64,000 nucleotides of DNA. Origin: Symbiodinium natans (taxonomy: Eukaryota > Sar > Dinophyceae > Suessiales > Symbiodiniaceae). Both the position numbers and the translations under genes were made by a program. The notes beneath the pieces are model-generated. The model was not told where the DNA came from. It was given only the letters and a program-made list of their open reading frames with translations, and made no database searches. Below are positions 50,155-60,215 of the stretch, in pieces; within the stretch, counting starts at the first letter, position 1; each line of letters opens with the position of its first letter. The DNA is taken from NCBI GenBank assembly GCA_905221605.1, contig CAJNDS010002375.1:1-64000 (forward strand), read 5' to 3'.

Positions 50155-50960
50155 GGTTCTAATCCTTTAGGTAATGCCTCCGCCGTAAACCTTTGAACCC
50201 TCTAGGCCTATAGGGTTTAAACTCTATAGTGCTGGCTCTAGAGCTAAACCTTGAAAATCCCTACACCTTTAGACTTTATGGGGTTTAAAGGCTTAAAAAC
50301 CTAAGGTCTGGGCATGTATACCTTCAGTGCCTATAGGGTTAAAACTTTTGAGGCTTTTAGAGCCCCATAGGCTTTCAGGGTTCTGACCCTAAAGGGCTTA
50401 GGATTTAGATTTAAATGCCTAAACCGTAAGCCCTTATGGTTTAAACTCTATGGGCTTATAAACCTTGAAGACCCTTAAACCTTTGAACCCGATACCTGCT
50501 TATTCTTTGCATTTCCACCAAGCCCTAAAAACAGAGGCATAACCATATGGGATTTTAGGTTTAAGGATTTACGCCTGTAGCCATATAGGGTTTTTCAGGC
50601 TCTAATCCTATAGGCAATGTCTAAACCTTAAGCCCTAAACTGTTGAACCCTCTAGGCCTAGAGGGTTCAAACCCTATAGGGCTAACCCCGTGAGGGCTTT
50701 AGAGATAAACCTTGAAAATCCCTACACCTTTAGACTTTATGGGTTTAAAGGCTTAAAAACCTAAGGTCTGGGCACGTATACCTTCATCGCCTATGGGGTT
50801 AAAACTTTTGAGGCTGTTAGAGCCCTATAGGCTTTCCGGGTCTTGACCCTAAAGGGTTCAGGTTTAGATGCCTAAATCGTAAACGCTTACGGGTTAAACT
50901 CCATGGGCTTAGGTTTAAATACCTAGATCTTAAGTCTTCAAACCTATTAACCCTATAGGA
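50155..50960. repeat. Tandem duplication, offset about 461 bp
   Basis: The block with GAAAATCCCTACACCTTTAG at 50253 recurs at 50714, and matching landmarks run through the whole stretch (CTTAAAAACCTAAGGTCTGG, TTAAAACTTTTGAGGC). It is built of short CCTATAGGG and TTTAAAC motifs with no coding capacity. Confidence 0.9.
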
Positions 50961-51270
50961 TGTAAAGGTTTAGGTGTGATTGCTTAACCTTGAAACCCTA
51001 TGGATCTAAAGGTTCAGGTTTCCAGGTTTAACGCTAAACCCTATCGGCTTTAAGCCTTAAACCCTATAGGGTTTCGGGGCGTCTCTTTTTACAAGACTTA
51101 AACCTTAACCGATAGGGTTTTCAGGATAAGCCCTGAAAGAAAAAGCATTTACAAAAACCAGAGAGCGTAGCGGAGCGGAAGGGAGGGGAGGAGGTCGCTG
51201 TGCCCAGTGTTTGGACAGATGGAGAGGACTCAGCATCTCAAGGATTGCATACATTTGCGTTATGTAGAGG

Positions 51271-51400
51271 ATTGTTTTTTTTTTTTTTTTTTTTGTGGGG
51301 GGGGCGGAGTTCAGGGGTCACCGCGGCCCTGAACGATTTAATTGGCTCGCAACCACAAGCGTGGATAACCCGGGGGGGGGGGGGGGGTTAGCATATATAT
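51271..51400. repeat. Poly-T and poly-G tracts with AT microsatellite
   Basis: T x20 (51275), G x15 (51372) and (AT)n, part of the right border of the composite unit. Confidence 0.95.
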
Positions 51401-51459
51401 ATATATATAATCTTAAACTCCCAACCTCTAGAGGTAGATTCTCCAGGAGGGGGGGTACC

Positions 51460-51493
<34 letters not shown>

Positions 51494-51839
51494 GTATACA
51501 TGTATATGCTCAGCGTTCGCCTGGTGTCTCCTGCCGCCTCCAGTCGCCAGCCTCTTTGCTGAAGCGATGGCCTGGGGCCCCGAAGGGAAACTGTTCGGTT
51601 TGCATGCCAAAGGCAATCTCTTTGGTACCAACAAGGGCACCAAAGCTGGAGATTATGCTCTCTTCACTAAGTCTACTATAATGAATTCTGCAGTTTAAGG
51701 CTCCCTTTCGTCCACAGGCCCAAGGGAAAATTCCTATGAGAAGGAGACGGTGGTGGGTCAAGGCCTCTAACAGTTAGCAGGCTTTTCTTCGCCAAGCCAC
51801 CATGTTCGCATCCGCTGCCTCCTCGACCTCTGTCTGCTC

Positions 51840-51885
51840 AACCCTAAACCCTAAACCCTAAACCCTAAACCCTAAACCCTATATC
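51840..51885. repeat. Interstitial telomere-type array
   Basis: Six CCCTAAA heptamers. Confidence 0.96.
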
Positions 51886-52001
51886 CTATTTAGCTTGAGT
51901 TATGCCTTGCTCCTTCACCACAGGGGGCTACATGAGTACAAGTGCGATGCCGAGATTTCTAGGCTCAGGGAGGTCTATGCGCTCAGTGCCCGTCAGCTAT
52001 A

Positions 52002-52104
52002 CTACTATTTGCTTAAGAACCCCCAAAAATGAAAAATAGAATCCCTATATCATCCTTATAAGGAAGATTTTTTGCATTTCGGGGGGTCCCTAAGCAATTG
52101 ATAG
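52002..52104. mobile_element. Family F element, copy 2
   Basis: CTACTATTTGCTTAAGAACC at the left, TCCCTAAGCAATTGATAG at the right. TATA flanks both sides (51998-52001 and 52105-52108). The interior has CCCCCAAAAATG and CATTTCGGGGGG inverted. Confidence 0.85.
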
Positions 52105-52483
52105 TATAGTGACTTCCTGCGTGGCAGGCCTCCGTGGGCTTCGCCTCCTCGCCGGCCTTCCACCACTCGTGGCCCGGACCCTTGACATCGCTGGGTCGGT
52201 AGGCGTCGCCCTCCTCTTGGCTCAGGAACCTGGGAGAAGCTGAAATGGGGACATCTACACTATGCTGAACTTGAACTGTTTCTTCGGAATTCTAGTGCCC
52301 CAACATGAAAAACTATTTCCAAGTACCCCTAAGTATATGACACGGTTGGTCTTTGAATGGCTCAACTATCCACCCTGGGTTGCAGGCTTTCGGCAGTGCT
52401 GAGCACGGCCGCCGTTCGCGCAGCTCTATTGACTGCTTCTGAAAAATGAAGTTTGACAGGTCGGCTCGAAGGGAGACCTCCAC

Positions 52484-55126
52484 TTATCGTGTCATTTGCA
52501 CGACCTCAAACAGAAGAGCACGCTCCACGACTGTGTTTACATAAGCAAAAGAGCCGTGCTCACCTCGAATTAGATCTTTAATGCCATCTTCGTCGTCTTT
52601 GAAGGTGGCAGTGGCATTCTCCGCGTTCACCTTGCATGTAGCCTTGAGCTGATCGATGGACACCAAAGCATGCCGCCCCACCGCTGCCTCAGGCAGCAAA
52701 ACAGAAATCGGGATGTCATTTGTGGACGCTACGAATACCTCAAACACGCACCAAATACGCTTCACGTAATCCGGCTGCAGCAAGTCATTCATCAGGATGA
52801 GCATCCTTCCAACAGCCTTCAAGCGATCCCCGAACACGACGGAAAGATCTGCAGTAGTCTGCCTTTTCTGATCCTGGAGAAAACGAAACTGATTGTTACA
52901 GAAGAAACACCACCAAATTGCAATCGTCTCTGGCCGGAAAGCTGGGTTGACTCTCCTCTGGTCATCATGCCATGATCTCAAGGCAGCACAGGCAGTAGAT
53001 AGATTGTAACCCCACACCCACGACAGGAAGCGGTTCGCTTGGAAGCTCGAACCTTGTCGATGAACACCGTCCACAAAGCTGCAATGGACTTCCCCATCTC
53101 GAGGACACAACTGCCCATATCCAGCACTCAGCTCGCCAAAGGCAAGCACTGGTGCCATTTGCGTGAATGTGGGATCTGCAGGTGGCGCTGCAGTGGGGGC
53201 TGAGACCCATTCAGCCGGAGGCACATCACGAGTGCCCTCGTATCTCATGATGCAGGTGTCCAAAGTGCAAACCTGGCCATCAACTTGCCGCCATTCCCGC
53301 TGCACAACTTTCCTGGCAACCTCACTTTCGAAGTTTTGCAGGATGTACTCGAGCGCAATACCTCGCATTTCGGATTCCCGTCGAGCCGCAAGTAGCAGAT
53401 CTTCAGCTGCGCGCGCAGCATCTTGCCAGGCCCACTTCTCAGCACTTCTTTTGATCGTGCGGACGGTGGGAAGGTCCTCGTGACAGCTCTGCAACGTCAC
53501 GACGAAGACGTCTAAGACAGCTTGGCACACTGCAGTGAAGCCCTGGCCTTGAGCCTTTGCCCAAGTCGGTGCCAACTCACCAACAACATTGTCACCTGTC
53601 AAGCCTCTGCTCTTCGCCTCGCGGACTTCAGCAAGGAGGCACTCTGCAACTTGTGAAGCACGCCTCTTCCTCACGTAGTGCAGGCATCGATGCGTCGTAA
53701 AAGAGATCAGCACAAGCATCAGGCAGCAACCAAACGTTGTCAGCGGCCAATGCCACCAGCTGCAACCAAAACATGTCGAACACGAGAAGGCCCCCTCAGG
53801 GGAATGCTTGCCCGGCGGGCACAATACGCATACAGAAGATCCGACCTCAGTCTGGTACTTGCCGGCAGGACACAACTTACACTCCGCACTGCCCTCCTGG
53901 TCTTGATACTTGCCGACGGGGCATTTCACGCAGTCAGGCTCGTTGCCCGGCAGATCTTTAAAACGGCCTTGCCCGCACGGGAAGCAGGCCTCCCACAATG
54001 GGTACAAGGTTGTGCTGTTGGGGCTTTGCAGGTCCAGCTTCAGAGCATGTCCAGCTGGACAGCTGCCTTCTCCACAATCTGGGCCAGAGAAAGGCGCACT
54101 GCAAATACACTCTCCGGGCTGAACGTTTCCCAGCTCAAGGCCATACAGAGCCCTTGCGTCCTCCATGGCCATAGCAGTGACATTTCTCAAGACCTGGTCA
54201 TCCAGGCAGCGCCCTCGTCGCCTGCACACCTTATTGCTCACCAGGCCTGGGCAGGCCATGCACATGGAGCTCAGCGATTTCTCGCCGCGAACGGAGAAGT
54301 AGAGATCTTCGCACTGGGTGCAGTCCGGCCCTCCGTACCCATTCTTGCAGGAACATTGGCCCGATGCCTGACAGAAGCCCTTTACTTCCTGCTGCTCGCG
54401 ACCACAGCCGTAATGCACCTTGCAACTGCCACGTTCATAAAAGTAAAGCCGCCCTGCGTTGTTTTTCACTACCAGATCAGGCCGCCCATCGCCGTCGAGG
54501 TCGACAGCAAAAGGATCAGGACGTCTGCCCACGCTGATCTTCGCAAAGGGATTGTCTGAACCAGTGAGCTCCTTGATACGTCCCGCGGTGCCCTTGAAAA
54601 AACGAAGCTGGCCGGTCCATCGTCCTACGATCAAATCCAGCTCCCCATCTCCATCCCAATCCGTCACGCTGAAGGAGCTGTAGCGCTTCACATGAATCAT
54701 AGCAAAGGGATTCTGCCCTCCCGTGCGTTCCACGAGGCTTCCGTTGGCCGTGCCCTCAAAGTAGTGGATGTTGCCTGAACCTTCTCCCAAGATCAGGTCA
54801 AGGTGGCCGTCGCGGTTCCAGTCAGTGGCAACAGGGTAGGCGTCGCCCCTGCCGGCATGAATGCCTGCAAAAGGGCTGTCGGCAACTTCTTCAAAAGCCT
54901 TCCAGAGGTGATCCCCCGAAACTCCACACGCGATTCCCCGATAGAGTCGGACATTTCTGTTTTGCCCAACCAGCAGATCAAGACAGCCGTCTTGATCCCA
55001 GTCCACGCGAGAAACTGCTGATGCTGCAGGGAGGTACATGTGCCTCGTGGGGTTGGAAGGTCCCACCAACTCCTCGCACATGGGCGAAACATCAAAGAGA
55101 CTTAAAGACATCAGACAGCAAAACAT
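52484..55126 (-). CDS. FG-GAP/EGF/GCC2 receptor with TIR-like cytoplasmic domain
   Basis: 880-residue frame without introns. Residues ~35-230: about four FG-GAP/VCBS-type units with Ca2+-binding loops (DWDQDGCLDLL, DWNRDGHLDLI, DWDGDGELDLI, DLDGDGRPDLV), the integrin-alpha/beta-propeller type of extracellular repeat. Residues ~235-355: EGF-like Cys pattern (CSCKNGYGGPDC, CICSAPFSGPDC). Residues ~383-455: three GCC2/GCC3 (ephrin-receptor-like) modules such as CPVGKYQDQEGSAECKLCP. Residues ~459-480: one membrane helix, then HYVRKRR as a stop-transfer. Residues ~490-880 are cytoplasmic. The last 180 contain WWCFFCNNQ (738-746) and RIWCVFE (790-796), as in a TIR-like family expanded in dinoflagellates. 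The frame starts after an AG (TAGGGCAG), so the signal peptide may come from an upstream exon, possibly at 57044. A sensor/receptor role is inferred. Confidence 0.8.
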   Translation of the reverse strand: MFCCLMSLSLFDVSPMCEELVGPSNPTRHMYLPAASAVSRVDWDQDGCLDLLVGQNRNVRLYRGIACGVSGDHLWKAFEEVADSPFAGIHAGRGDAYPVATDWNRDGHLDLILGEGSGNIHYFEGTANGSLVERTGGQNPFAMIHVKRYSSFSVTDWDGDGELDLIVGRWTGQLRFFKGTAGRIKELTGSDNPFAKISVGRRPDPFAVDLDGDGRPDLVVKNNAGRLYFYERGSCKVHYGCGREQQEVKGFCQASGQCSCKNGYGGPDCTQCEDLYFSVRGEKSLSSMCMACPGLVSNKVCRRRGRCLDDQVLRNVTAMAMEDARALYGLELGNVQPGECICSAPFSGPDCGEGSCPAGHALKLDLQSPNSTTLYPLWEACFPCGQGRFKDLPGNEPDCVKCPVGKYQDQEGSAECKLCPAGKYQTEVGSSVCVLCPPGKHSPEGAFSCSTCFGCSWWHWPLTTFGCCLMLVLISFTTHRCLHYVRKRRASQVAECLLAEVREAKSRGLTGDNVVGELAPTWAKAQGQGFTAVCQAVLDVFVVTLQSCHEDLPTVRTIKRSAEKWAWQDAARAAEDLLLAARRESEMRGIALEYILQNFESEVARKVVQREWRQVDGQVCTLDTCIMRYEGTRDVPPAEWVSAPTAAPPADPTFTQMAPVLAFGELSAGYGQLCPRDGEVHCSFVDGVHRQGSSFQANRFLSWVWGYNLSTACAALRSWHDDQRRVNPAFRPETIAIWWCFFCNNQFRFLQDQKRQTTADLSVVFGDRLKAVGRMLILMNDLLQPDYVKRIWCVFEVFVASTNDIPISVLLPEAAVGRHALVSIDQLKATCKVNAENATATFKDDEDGIKDLIRGEHGSFAYVNTVVERALLFEVVQMTR

Positions 55127-55649
55127 CTGCCCTAGGCCCCATCAAGAAAAAAAGATAGACATCAAGAACAATTGAGTAAGCAATTAAAAATTACGAAATG
55201 CAGCTTCACGCGCTCTATATGCTGAGAAATATCATTTCAATTTCTGGCTCTAAACCTTGAAAATTACAGCATTCCTGCGTGTTCCAGGGCGCAGGGCTCC
55301 AAAACCTGTTGATTACAACATTTCTCACTCTTCCACGGCATGTAAATTCCAGCATGTTATCCAAAGGCTGCCCGCTTCAAGCGGCCCGAGTTGCAAACAC
55401 GATGCTCGCATGATTGGGCTTGGAAGGACCCAGATGGGTTTTGCAGCAAGCGTTGCACAGCTTAGAACTGGGTCCATTCCTGAAACAAGCGGGGGGGTGG
55501 GGAGTAGGCCCTTTGCAAACACCATGCTCGATGGGGTTTGGAAAGGATGCATATGCTTTTGGAGCACGTCTTCGGATTCTGCAGGAAGGATTGCACGGGG
55601 CGTCGCAGCCTTCTGCTCAGACCACTATTACTAGTACTAAGACCCTTAA

Positions 55650-55815
55650 TATTAAGATTTCTTTCAAGAATGAGTATCCGGACCACATGACCACGACACC
55701 AGAGGACCACGGAACCAGAGGGACCCAGCAAACCAGAGGACCAAAACAGCAGGGACCAGGGTTTAGGGTTTAGGGTCCGGAAGCATCCCACAGACCAGAA
55801 GACCAGGGTACCGGG
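55650..55815. repeat. ACCAGAGGACC repeats and telomere-type unit
   Basis: Five or six loose copies of ACCAGAGGACC/ACCACGGAACC surround a short TTTAGGGTTTAGGG. They lie between the two FG-GAP frames. Confidence 0.8.
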
Positions 55816-57044
55816 GAGGAAGCTAGCTCATTGTAGCAACTTGATGTTTTAGCAAGCTCATTGTTTGCAACTTTTTGTTGATGTTTAGCAAATGTTGTGA
55901 TGTTCTCAATTTTCCTCTTGATGCTTCTCAAATGTTTTTTGACACCTATGCGCTCCTGGAAGGGGGTGTCCAATCTGCCTTCGAAAGTCTTTAGCCAGCC
56001 ACCTGATATGGCAAACAGGTGAAGTGCCCCAGTGCTGGTGGCCTCGAGACCGACTATTTCGACCTTTTGCCTCTGCACGGAGGAGAAAGGATACATGTAG
56101 CGTGACCTCTCTACCAGCGTGTGGTCGTCGGCCGTGTGCTGATAAAACCTGACCCCCTCTTCACTGTTTAGCATGATCTCCAACGTGCCATCGCCGTCCA
56201 AGTCAATGCTGCTCGGGTAGCGTCCCCAAACTGTAGCAAAGGGGTTTGCCTCCCCGCTTACCTCCAGCAAGCCTCCGTCTGCAGTGCGGCGAAAAAAACT
56301 CAGCTGCATGGATCTCACGCTGTTTACCACCAAGTCGAGATCTCCGTCATGGTCCAGATCAACAGCACAGGGATACACGATGGCATTGGAGCCGATTGAG
56401 ATGGCCGAAAACGGGTTTTCCGGACCAGTTCTCTGGATGAAACTTCCGTCAACACCCTGAAAATAGAGGATGTGACCCAAACAGTCTCCTACCAGCAAGT
56501 CGAGCTGCCCATCTCCGTCCCAATCTACAGGAAACGGCAGAGCGAAACACCTGGCCACGCGGATGGAAGCCAGGAAGCTGGACCAAGTCTCCTGAGGCGC
56601 GCCCTCTTCGTCTTGCAGGAAGAGACGAACATGTCCCGAAGGATGTGCCAGTAAGAGGTCCATCCTACCATCCGCGTTCCAGTCCACAGCCCTTGGGGCC
56701 ACAAGTACGTGAGAGGACAGGTCGATTCCAGCGAAAGGATTGCGGAATCCCGTGCGCTCCACAAAGCTTCCGTTCTCTTCGCGCTCAAAGTACCGCAGTC
56801 CAGTGTGCATGTGCACATCGCCGACTCCCACCAGAAGTCCCTGGGTGCTGTTCCCATACCAATCCAGCGCAGTGGGAGCAGCAAAGCCCATACCGAAAGG
56901 TCCCAGGTAAGTCGGAAGCTTGGAGAGGAACAGAGGCTTTCCCAAACAGCTGCTTGAATCTGCAGACGAGCACCATGTGCCGTCTACACTTCTGACACAG
57001 GTCAGCACCGAGATTGCCAGCATTGTTGCTCGGTACGGCGCCAT
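55770..57044 (-). CDS. Secreted FG-GAP-repeat protein, or 5' part of the receptor
   Basis: A start at 57044 (MAPYRATMLAISVLTCVRSV) gives a good signal peptide; the frame is open 48 codons further upstream. FG-GAP units follow: DWYGNSTQGLLVGVGD (degenerate), DWNADGRMDLLLAHPSG, DWDGDGQLDLLVGD, DLDHDGDLDLVVNS, DLDGDGTLEIMLNS. NPFA(G/S/T)I-type linkers are shared with the neighbouring receptor (SPFAGI, NPFAMI, NPFAKI), so the two ectodomains are paralogous. There are no EGF, GCC2 or membrane segments. The C-terminal ~50 residues (HLRSIKRKIENITTFAKH) are basic and helical and run into repeats before the stop. Either it is a separate secreted protein, or its 5' exon supplies the signal peptide to the receptor 640 bp downstream. 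Confidence 0.75.
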   Translation of the reverse strand: MAPYRATMLAISVLTCVRSVDGTWCSSADSSSCLGKPLFLSKLPTYLGPFGMGFAAPTALDWYGNSTQGLLVGVGDVHMHTGLRYFEREENGSFVERTGFRNPFAGIDLSSHVLVAPRAVDWNADGRMDLLLAHPSGHVRLFLQDEEGAPQETWSSFLASIRVARCFALPFPVDWDGDGQLDLLVGDCLGHILYFQGVDGSFIQRTGPENPFSAISIGSNAIVYPCAVDLDHDGDLDLVVNSVRSMQLSFFRRTADGGLLEVSGEANPFATVWGRYPSSIDLDGDGTLEIMLNSEEGVRFYQHTADDHTLVERSRYMYPFSSVQRQKVEIVGLEATSTGALHLFAISGGWLKTFEGRLDTPFQERIGVKKHLRSIKRKIENITTFAKHQQKVANNELAKTSSCYNELASSPVPWSSGLWDASGP

Positions 57045-57200
57045 GAGCCCTGGACACGGCCTGGTCCCGGTGTCCTTAAAACCTCTTACAAGAGGGCTCA
57101 AGGAAGTTCGGCCAAAATGGCTTGAGCAGGGTTTAAGGTGGAGTGTTGTAGGAAGGAGGGGACTCCCGCCGTGAGATTTGCTGAACAACCAGTGCGGAAC

Positions 57201-57726
57201 CTACGTAAATCTGATCCCTTCAGAGCACAACTTTCGCCTGAGGTCGGGTCGGTAGACCACTGAAGCCGAACAAAGTTTGGTCCACCTCTGGGCGTCGGTG
57301 CTTGCTGCTCGAGCGGTTGGGAGACGCTCAGGAGAGGCAATGTACGAGGTCATGTGCAACGCAGGCACCCCTGGACTTGAATCTGCATTTGCTTCTTGGT
57401 ACTTCACTTCGATTCTAGGGAAAACACACCGAGATGCGGCAGATCCTATCGGTACAAACACAAGGCTGCTGCCGATCCTTCCGTGCCTCCACGGAAAATA
57501 AGGAAGTAGCGACGACACGGGCCACTGAGAATCTACAATCAAATGCACAGTCTATCCCAGGGCGCAGCCCCGTACGAGTGGTAAAGTTAAGCTTGGAGCG
57601 TCCCAAAAGCGTTCGGCAAGATCGGACCAGCTGCCCCAGAACCCTAGACCCGCCAGCATAGGCCTTCTTGTCCAAATCATTTTGAAGCTCCTGTGCAAAA
57701 TCTTGAGGGAAGCTTCGCAGTTGCAC
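57201..57726 (-). CDS. Possible two-exon gene, unknown
   Basis: The minus strand reads QLRSFPQDFAQELQNDLDKK then SRVLGQLVRSCRTLLGRSKL (57726-about 57430). A TTTTCCCTAG acceptor follows, then IEVKYQEANADSSPGVPALH to SVVYRPDLRRKLCSEG and a stop at 57201. The join and the family are both uncertain. Confidence 0.3.
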
Positions 57727-57779
57727 TTCGAACCGTAAACCCCCTGGAACCCTAGAACCTAAAACCTAAACCCTCACCC

Positions 57780-58750
57780 AGTGATGGTTTCGGGGGTCAA
57801 AGTCGCGGGATGGTCCAGAGGTTTCATGAGGCAAAAGGGCGTCTGCCAGTCATGTGCACTTCGTTGTGAAGCCCCCGTTTGGGGTCTCATGGCCATGTGT
57901 GGCACAAGAGGAGGCTGTCTGGAGGAGGTACGTACTCCAAATATGCAAGGCATGCGTGGGGCAAGTTGGGAGCACCGCTGTATGCACATGCCTTTTCAGG
58001 TGCCTAAACCCGAAATCCTAAACACCCTAAATCAGATTTGGAAAACGTCAGGAATCCGATCGCGCACCTCAAAAACCACATGATCCGAACCCTCCCTAGT
58101 GTTCAAGTAGGGCGATCCTTGCTGCAATGAGCGCAGTGAGTCAAGCGGCAGCGTTGGCCCCACGATTCAAGTCTCACAGCGTTCAGAATAGGAGGGGTGC
58201 AGCTTCTTCAGGGAGCGTACTGAATCTGGGGAGCTCCTCCTCAAAGCCCTCGCCAGCATCGCTCTCCTCTGCACAGAAACATCCGCTTGCCAAAAGAAAC
58301 CTCGAGTCAGACTAGGTGATTTGGTTAGCAGCAGCTTCTGGAAACAAAAAGCCCCTGAACCTCAAGCCGCCACACGGAGCGGAGTCGATTTAGCGTGCGT
58401 TTTGGCATGATTTTGACAATTGGCAAACGTTGACGAAAGGCTTTGAGATCCAGAAGTTTAAGGCGGCAGCGTGGATCTGAAAGCCGTGCTGTAATCCCCT
58501 TTTTGCCGTCAAAGCCCTTGTTTTGAGCACGGACTGGGAAACCCTAAACCCTAAACCCTAAACCCTAAGCATCCCTGCCTGAGCCCAGAATTCCTCATCC
58601 TCGTCTAGCTGCAGGGCGTGGCTCTGCGAGGCCTTTGAAAGTGAAGAGGATGTTGCAGATTCGACACATAGGAGCATGATGCCGGATATCTGTTACATCA
58701 TATGTATATTCATAGTACTATAATTCCCATTTCCATGGCTAGTACTATCA
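57780..58750. other. No supported gene
   Basis: Plus-strand frames at 57781-58083 and 58127-58315 are open but have no recognisable motif. A telomere-type array lies at 58541-58567. Confidence 0.35.
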
Positions 58751-58825
58751 CTACTAATTAGTTACATGATTACTCGACATTGCTGCAAATATCGTTGGTT
58801 TCGAGACTGCGACGAGCCCACCTCT

Positions 58826-58993
58826 GTGTCTGTGTGTGCGTGTTGTGCGTGTTGTGCGTGTTGTGCGTGTTGTGCGTGTTGTGCGTGCGGTGCGTGCGGT
58901 GCGTGTGCGGTGCGTGTGCGGTGCGTGCGGTGCGTGCGGTGCGTGCGGTGCGTGCGGTGCGTGCCGTGCGTGCGGTGCGTGCGGTGCGTGCCG

Positions 58994-59053
<60 letters not shown>

Positions 59054-59054
59054 T

Positions 59055-59101
<47 letters not shown>

Positions 59102-59102
59102 G
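58826..59102. repeat. Compound microsatellite
   Basis: (GTTGTGCGT)n, then (GTGCGGTGC)n, (GTGC)n and (GT)n over about 275 bp. It generates six overlapping long His/Thr, Cys/Val or Arg-rich frames, none a gene. Confidence 0.98.
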
Positions 59103-59169
59103 TGTATGTGTGTGGCATGTGGTGTGAGTGACACACCTGATCGCAAAGGCTGTTTCTGAAACGTCTCGT

Positions 59170-60215
59170 CTTGGCAGGGGGACAAGCATTTTTGCCGAGC
59201 AGGTGTCACCCATGCGTAGTACGATTGCGCAGTTGAAGGCTGGTGTGAAACTCATGTGCAAGAAAGCCGAGAGATGAAAAGACTGTGCATGCAGCAGTGA
59301 GCTGAAGGTCATGTCAGCATTTTTTGCTAGCAAGCAGTGGAGCGATGGCGCATGTTTAACTAACGATTCGGAGGTCAGCCAGTGTGTCTCCGGGGCTATG
59401 GCTGCTTCTGTGCACCGACAGTGCAGTCTATCACGCATGTTTTGTTTAAAATATCAGGGGAAGAGTAAGACAGAGTAAAGCATTCCTTTGCCCAGCCTGG
59501 GTGTGTGTGTGTGTGTGTGCGCGTGTGTTTCAACTGCCAATCCAAACCTACTGTTTACCTCTCCCTCACAGGGAACTTAGGAACCACGTGCTGACATTCC
59601 CAGCTTTCGTTTTCTTACTACTCCTATATGGAACAAGTGTGTGTATGTGAACACCGGATAACACAGGCTCTTTCTGAAACGCTTTTCTTGCAGGCTTGCA
59701 AGTTTGTGCGGAGGATTGCGGAGGCGAGCGGATGTCACGTGATGAAGGTCCTCGGCCACCCTCATCCTCATGCTCCATTCTGTGAAAACGTACCTGCATC
59801 GAAACCTACGATTATTGATCACCACGCATGCAGTGCAAGTTGTGCTGTGGAGAATGTGGCACATGTTGTTCAAAAGCCGAGAGATGAAGAGGCTGTGCGT
59901 CCAGCTTTGAGTTGAACACCAACCCTTTTGCAACTGGACTCCATGCATACCAACCCTAAACCCTAAACCCTGGCATGGGGGCACAGCTGCGACGCGAACC
60001 GTGTAATCTGTTGGATTGGCTGAACAAGTCATGCCCATGCTAAGTGAGAACAACTTAGCACGGGTTAGTGGTGCAAGCCTCCATGGCCGACGGTGCAACG
60101 GATGCGGCCCCTTCCTTAGGGTGGGAAGCTGCAGTTCTGACAACGAAAAGATTCGCGGGCTTGGTCGCATGGGAGCGAGAACTGTCGCGCAATCTCTGCA
60201 AGCAGCCTGAAACGC
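59170..60215 (+). CDS. Coding-like exons with internal duplication,unknown
   Basis: Plus-strand segments: GTSIFAEQVSPMRSTIAQ (about 59177-59232), ACKFVRRIAEASGCHVMKVL then GHPHPHAPFCE (about 59695-59790, after a TTGCAG acceptor) and AEQVMPMLSENNLAR (about 60022-60066). The middle one resembles a KH-like RNA-binding fold, but the GxxG loop is not clear. Non-coding parts are duplicated: AAAGCCGAGAGATGAA recurs at about 59264 and 59873, which suggests segmental duplication. Exon unity is speculative. Confidence 0.3.

Larger units (their letters stand above)
49188..51500. mobile_element. Composite 2.3-kb repeat unit with inverted ends
   Basis: At the left, AT repeats, CATATATGGTACC with a poly-C run, then GTTATCCACGC (49244-49254). 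At the right, GCGTGGATAAC (51359-51369), a poly-G run and AT repeats; a second inverted match, GGGTACCATATATATATA, follows at about 51457-51475. Inside are two long hairpins (49407-49770), AAATGGGCCGGGCCCTT blocks and a 461-bp tandem duplication. No reading frame inside looks like a transposase. It could be a non-autonomous element or satellite-like locus. Confidence 0.6.

Noticed and set aside
57780-58083. Plus-strand 100-codon frame (VSGVKVAGWSRGFMRQ...)
   Set aside because: No splice context, motif or neighbour supports it.
58754-59438. Long His/Thr-, Cys/Val- and Arg/Ala-rich frames in all six phases
   Set aside because: They are direct translations of the (GTGC)n/(GT)n microsatellite.
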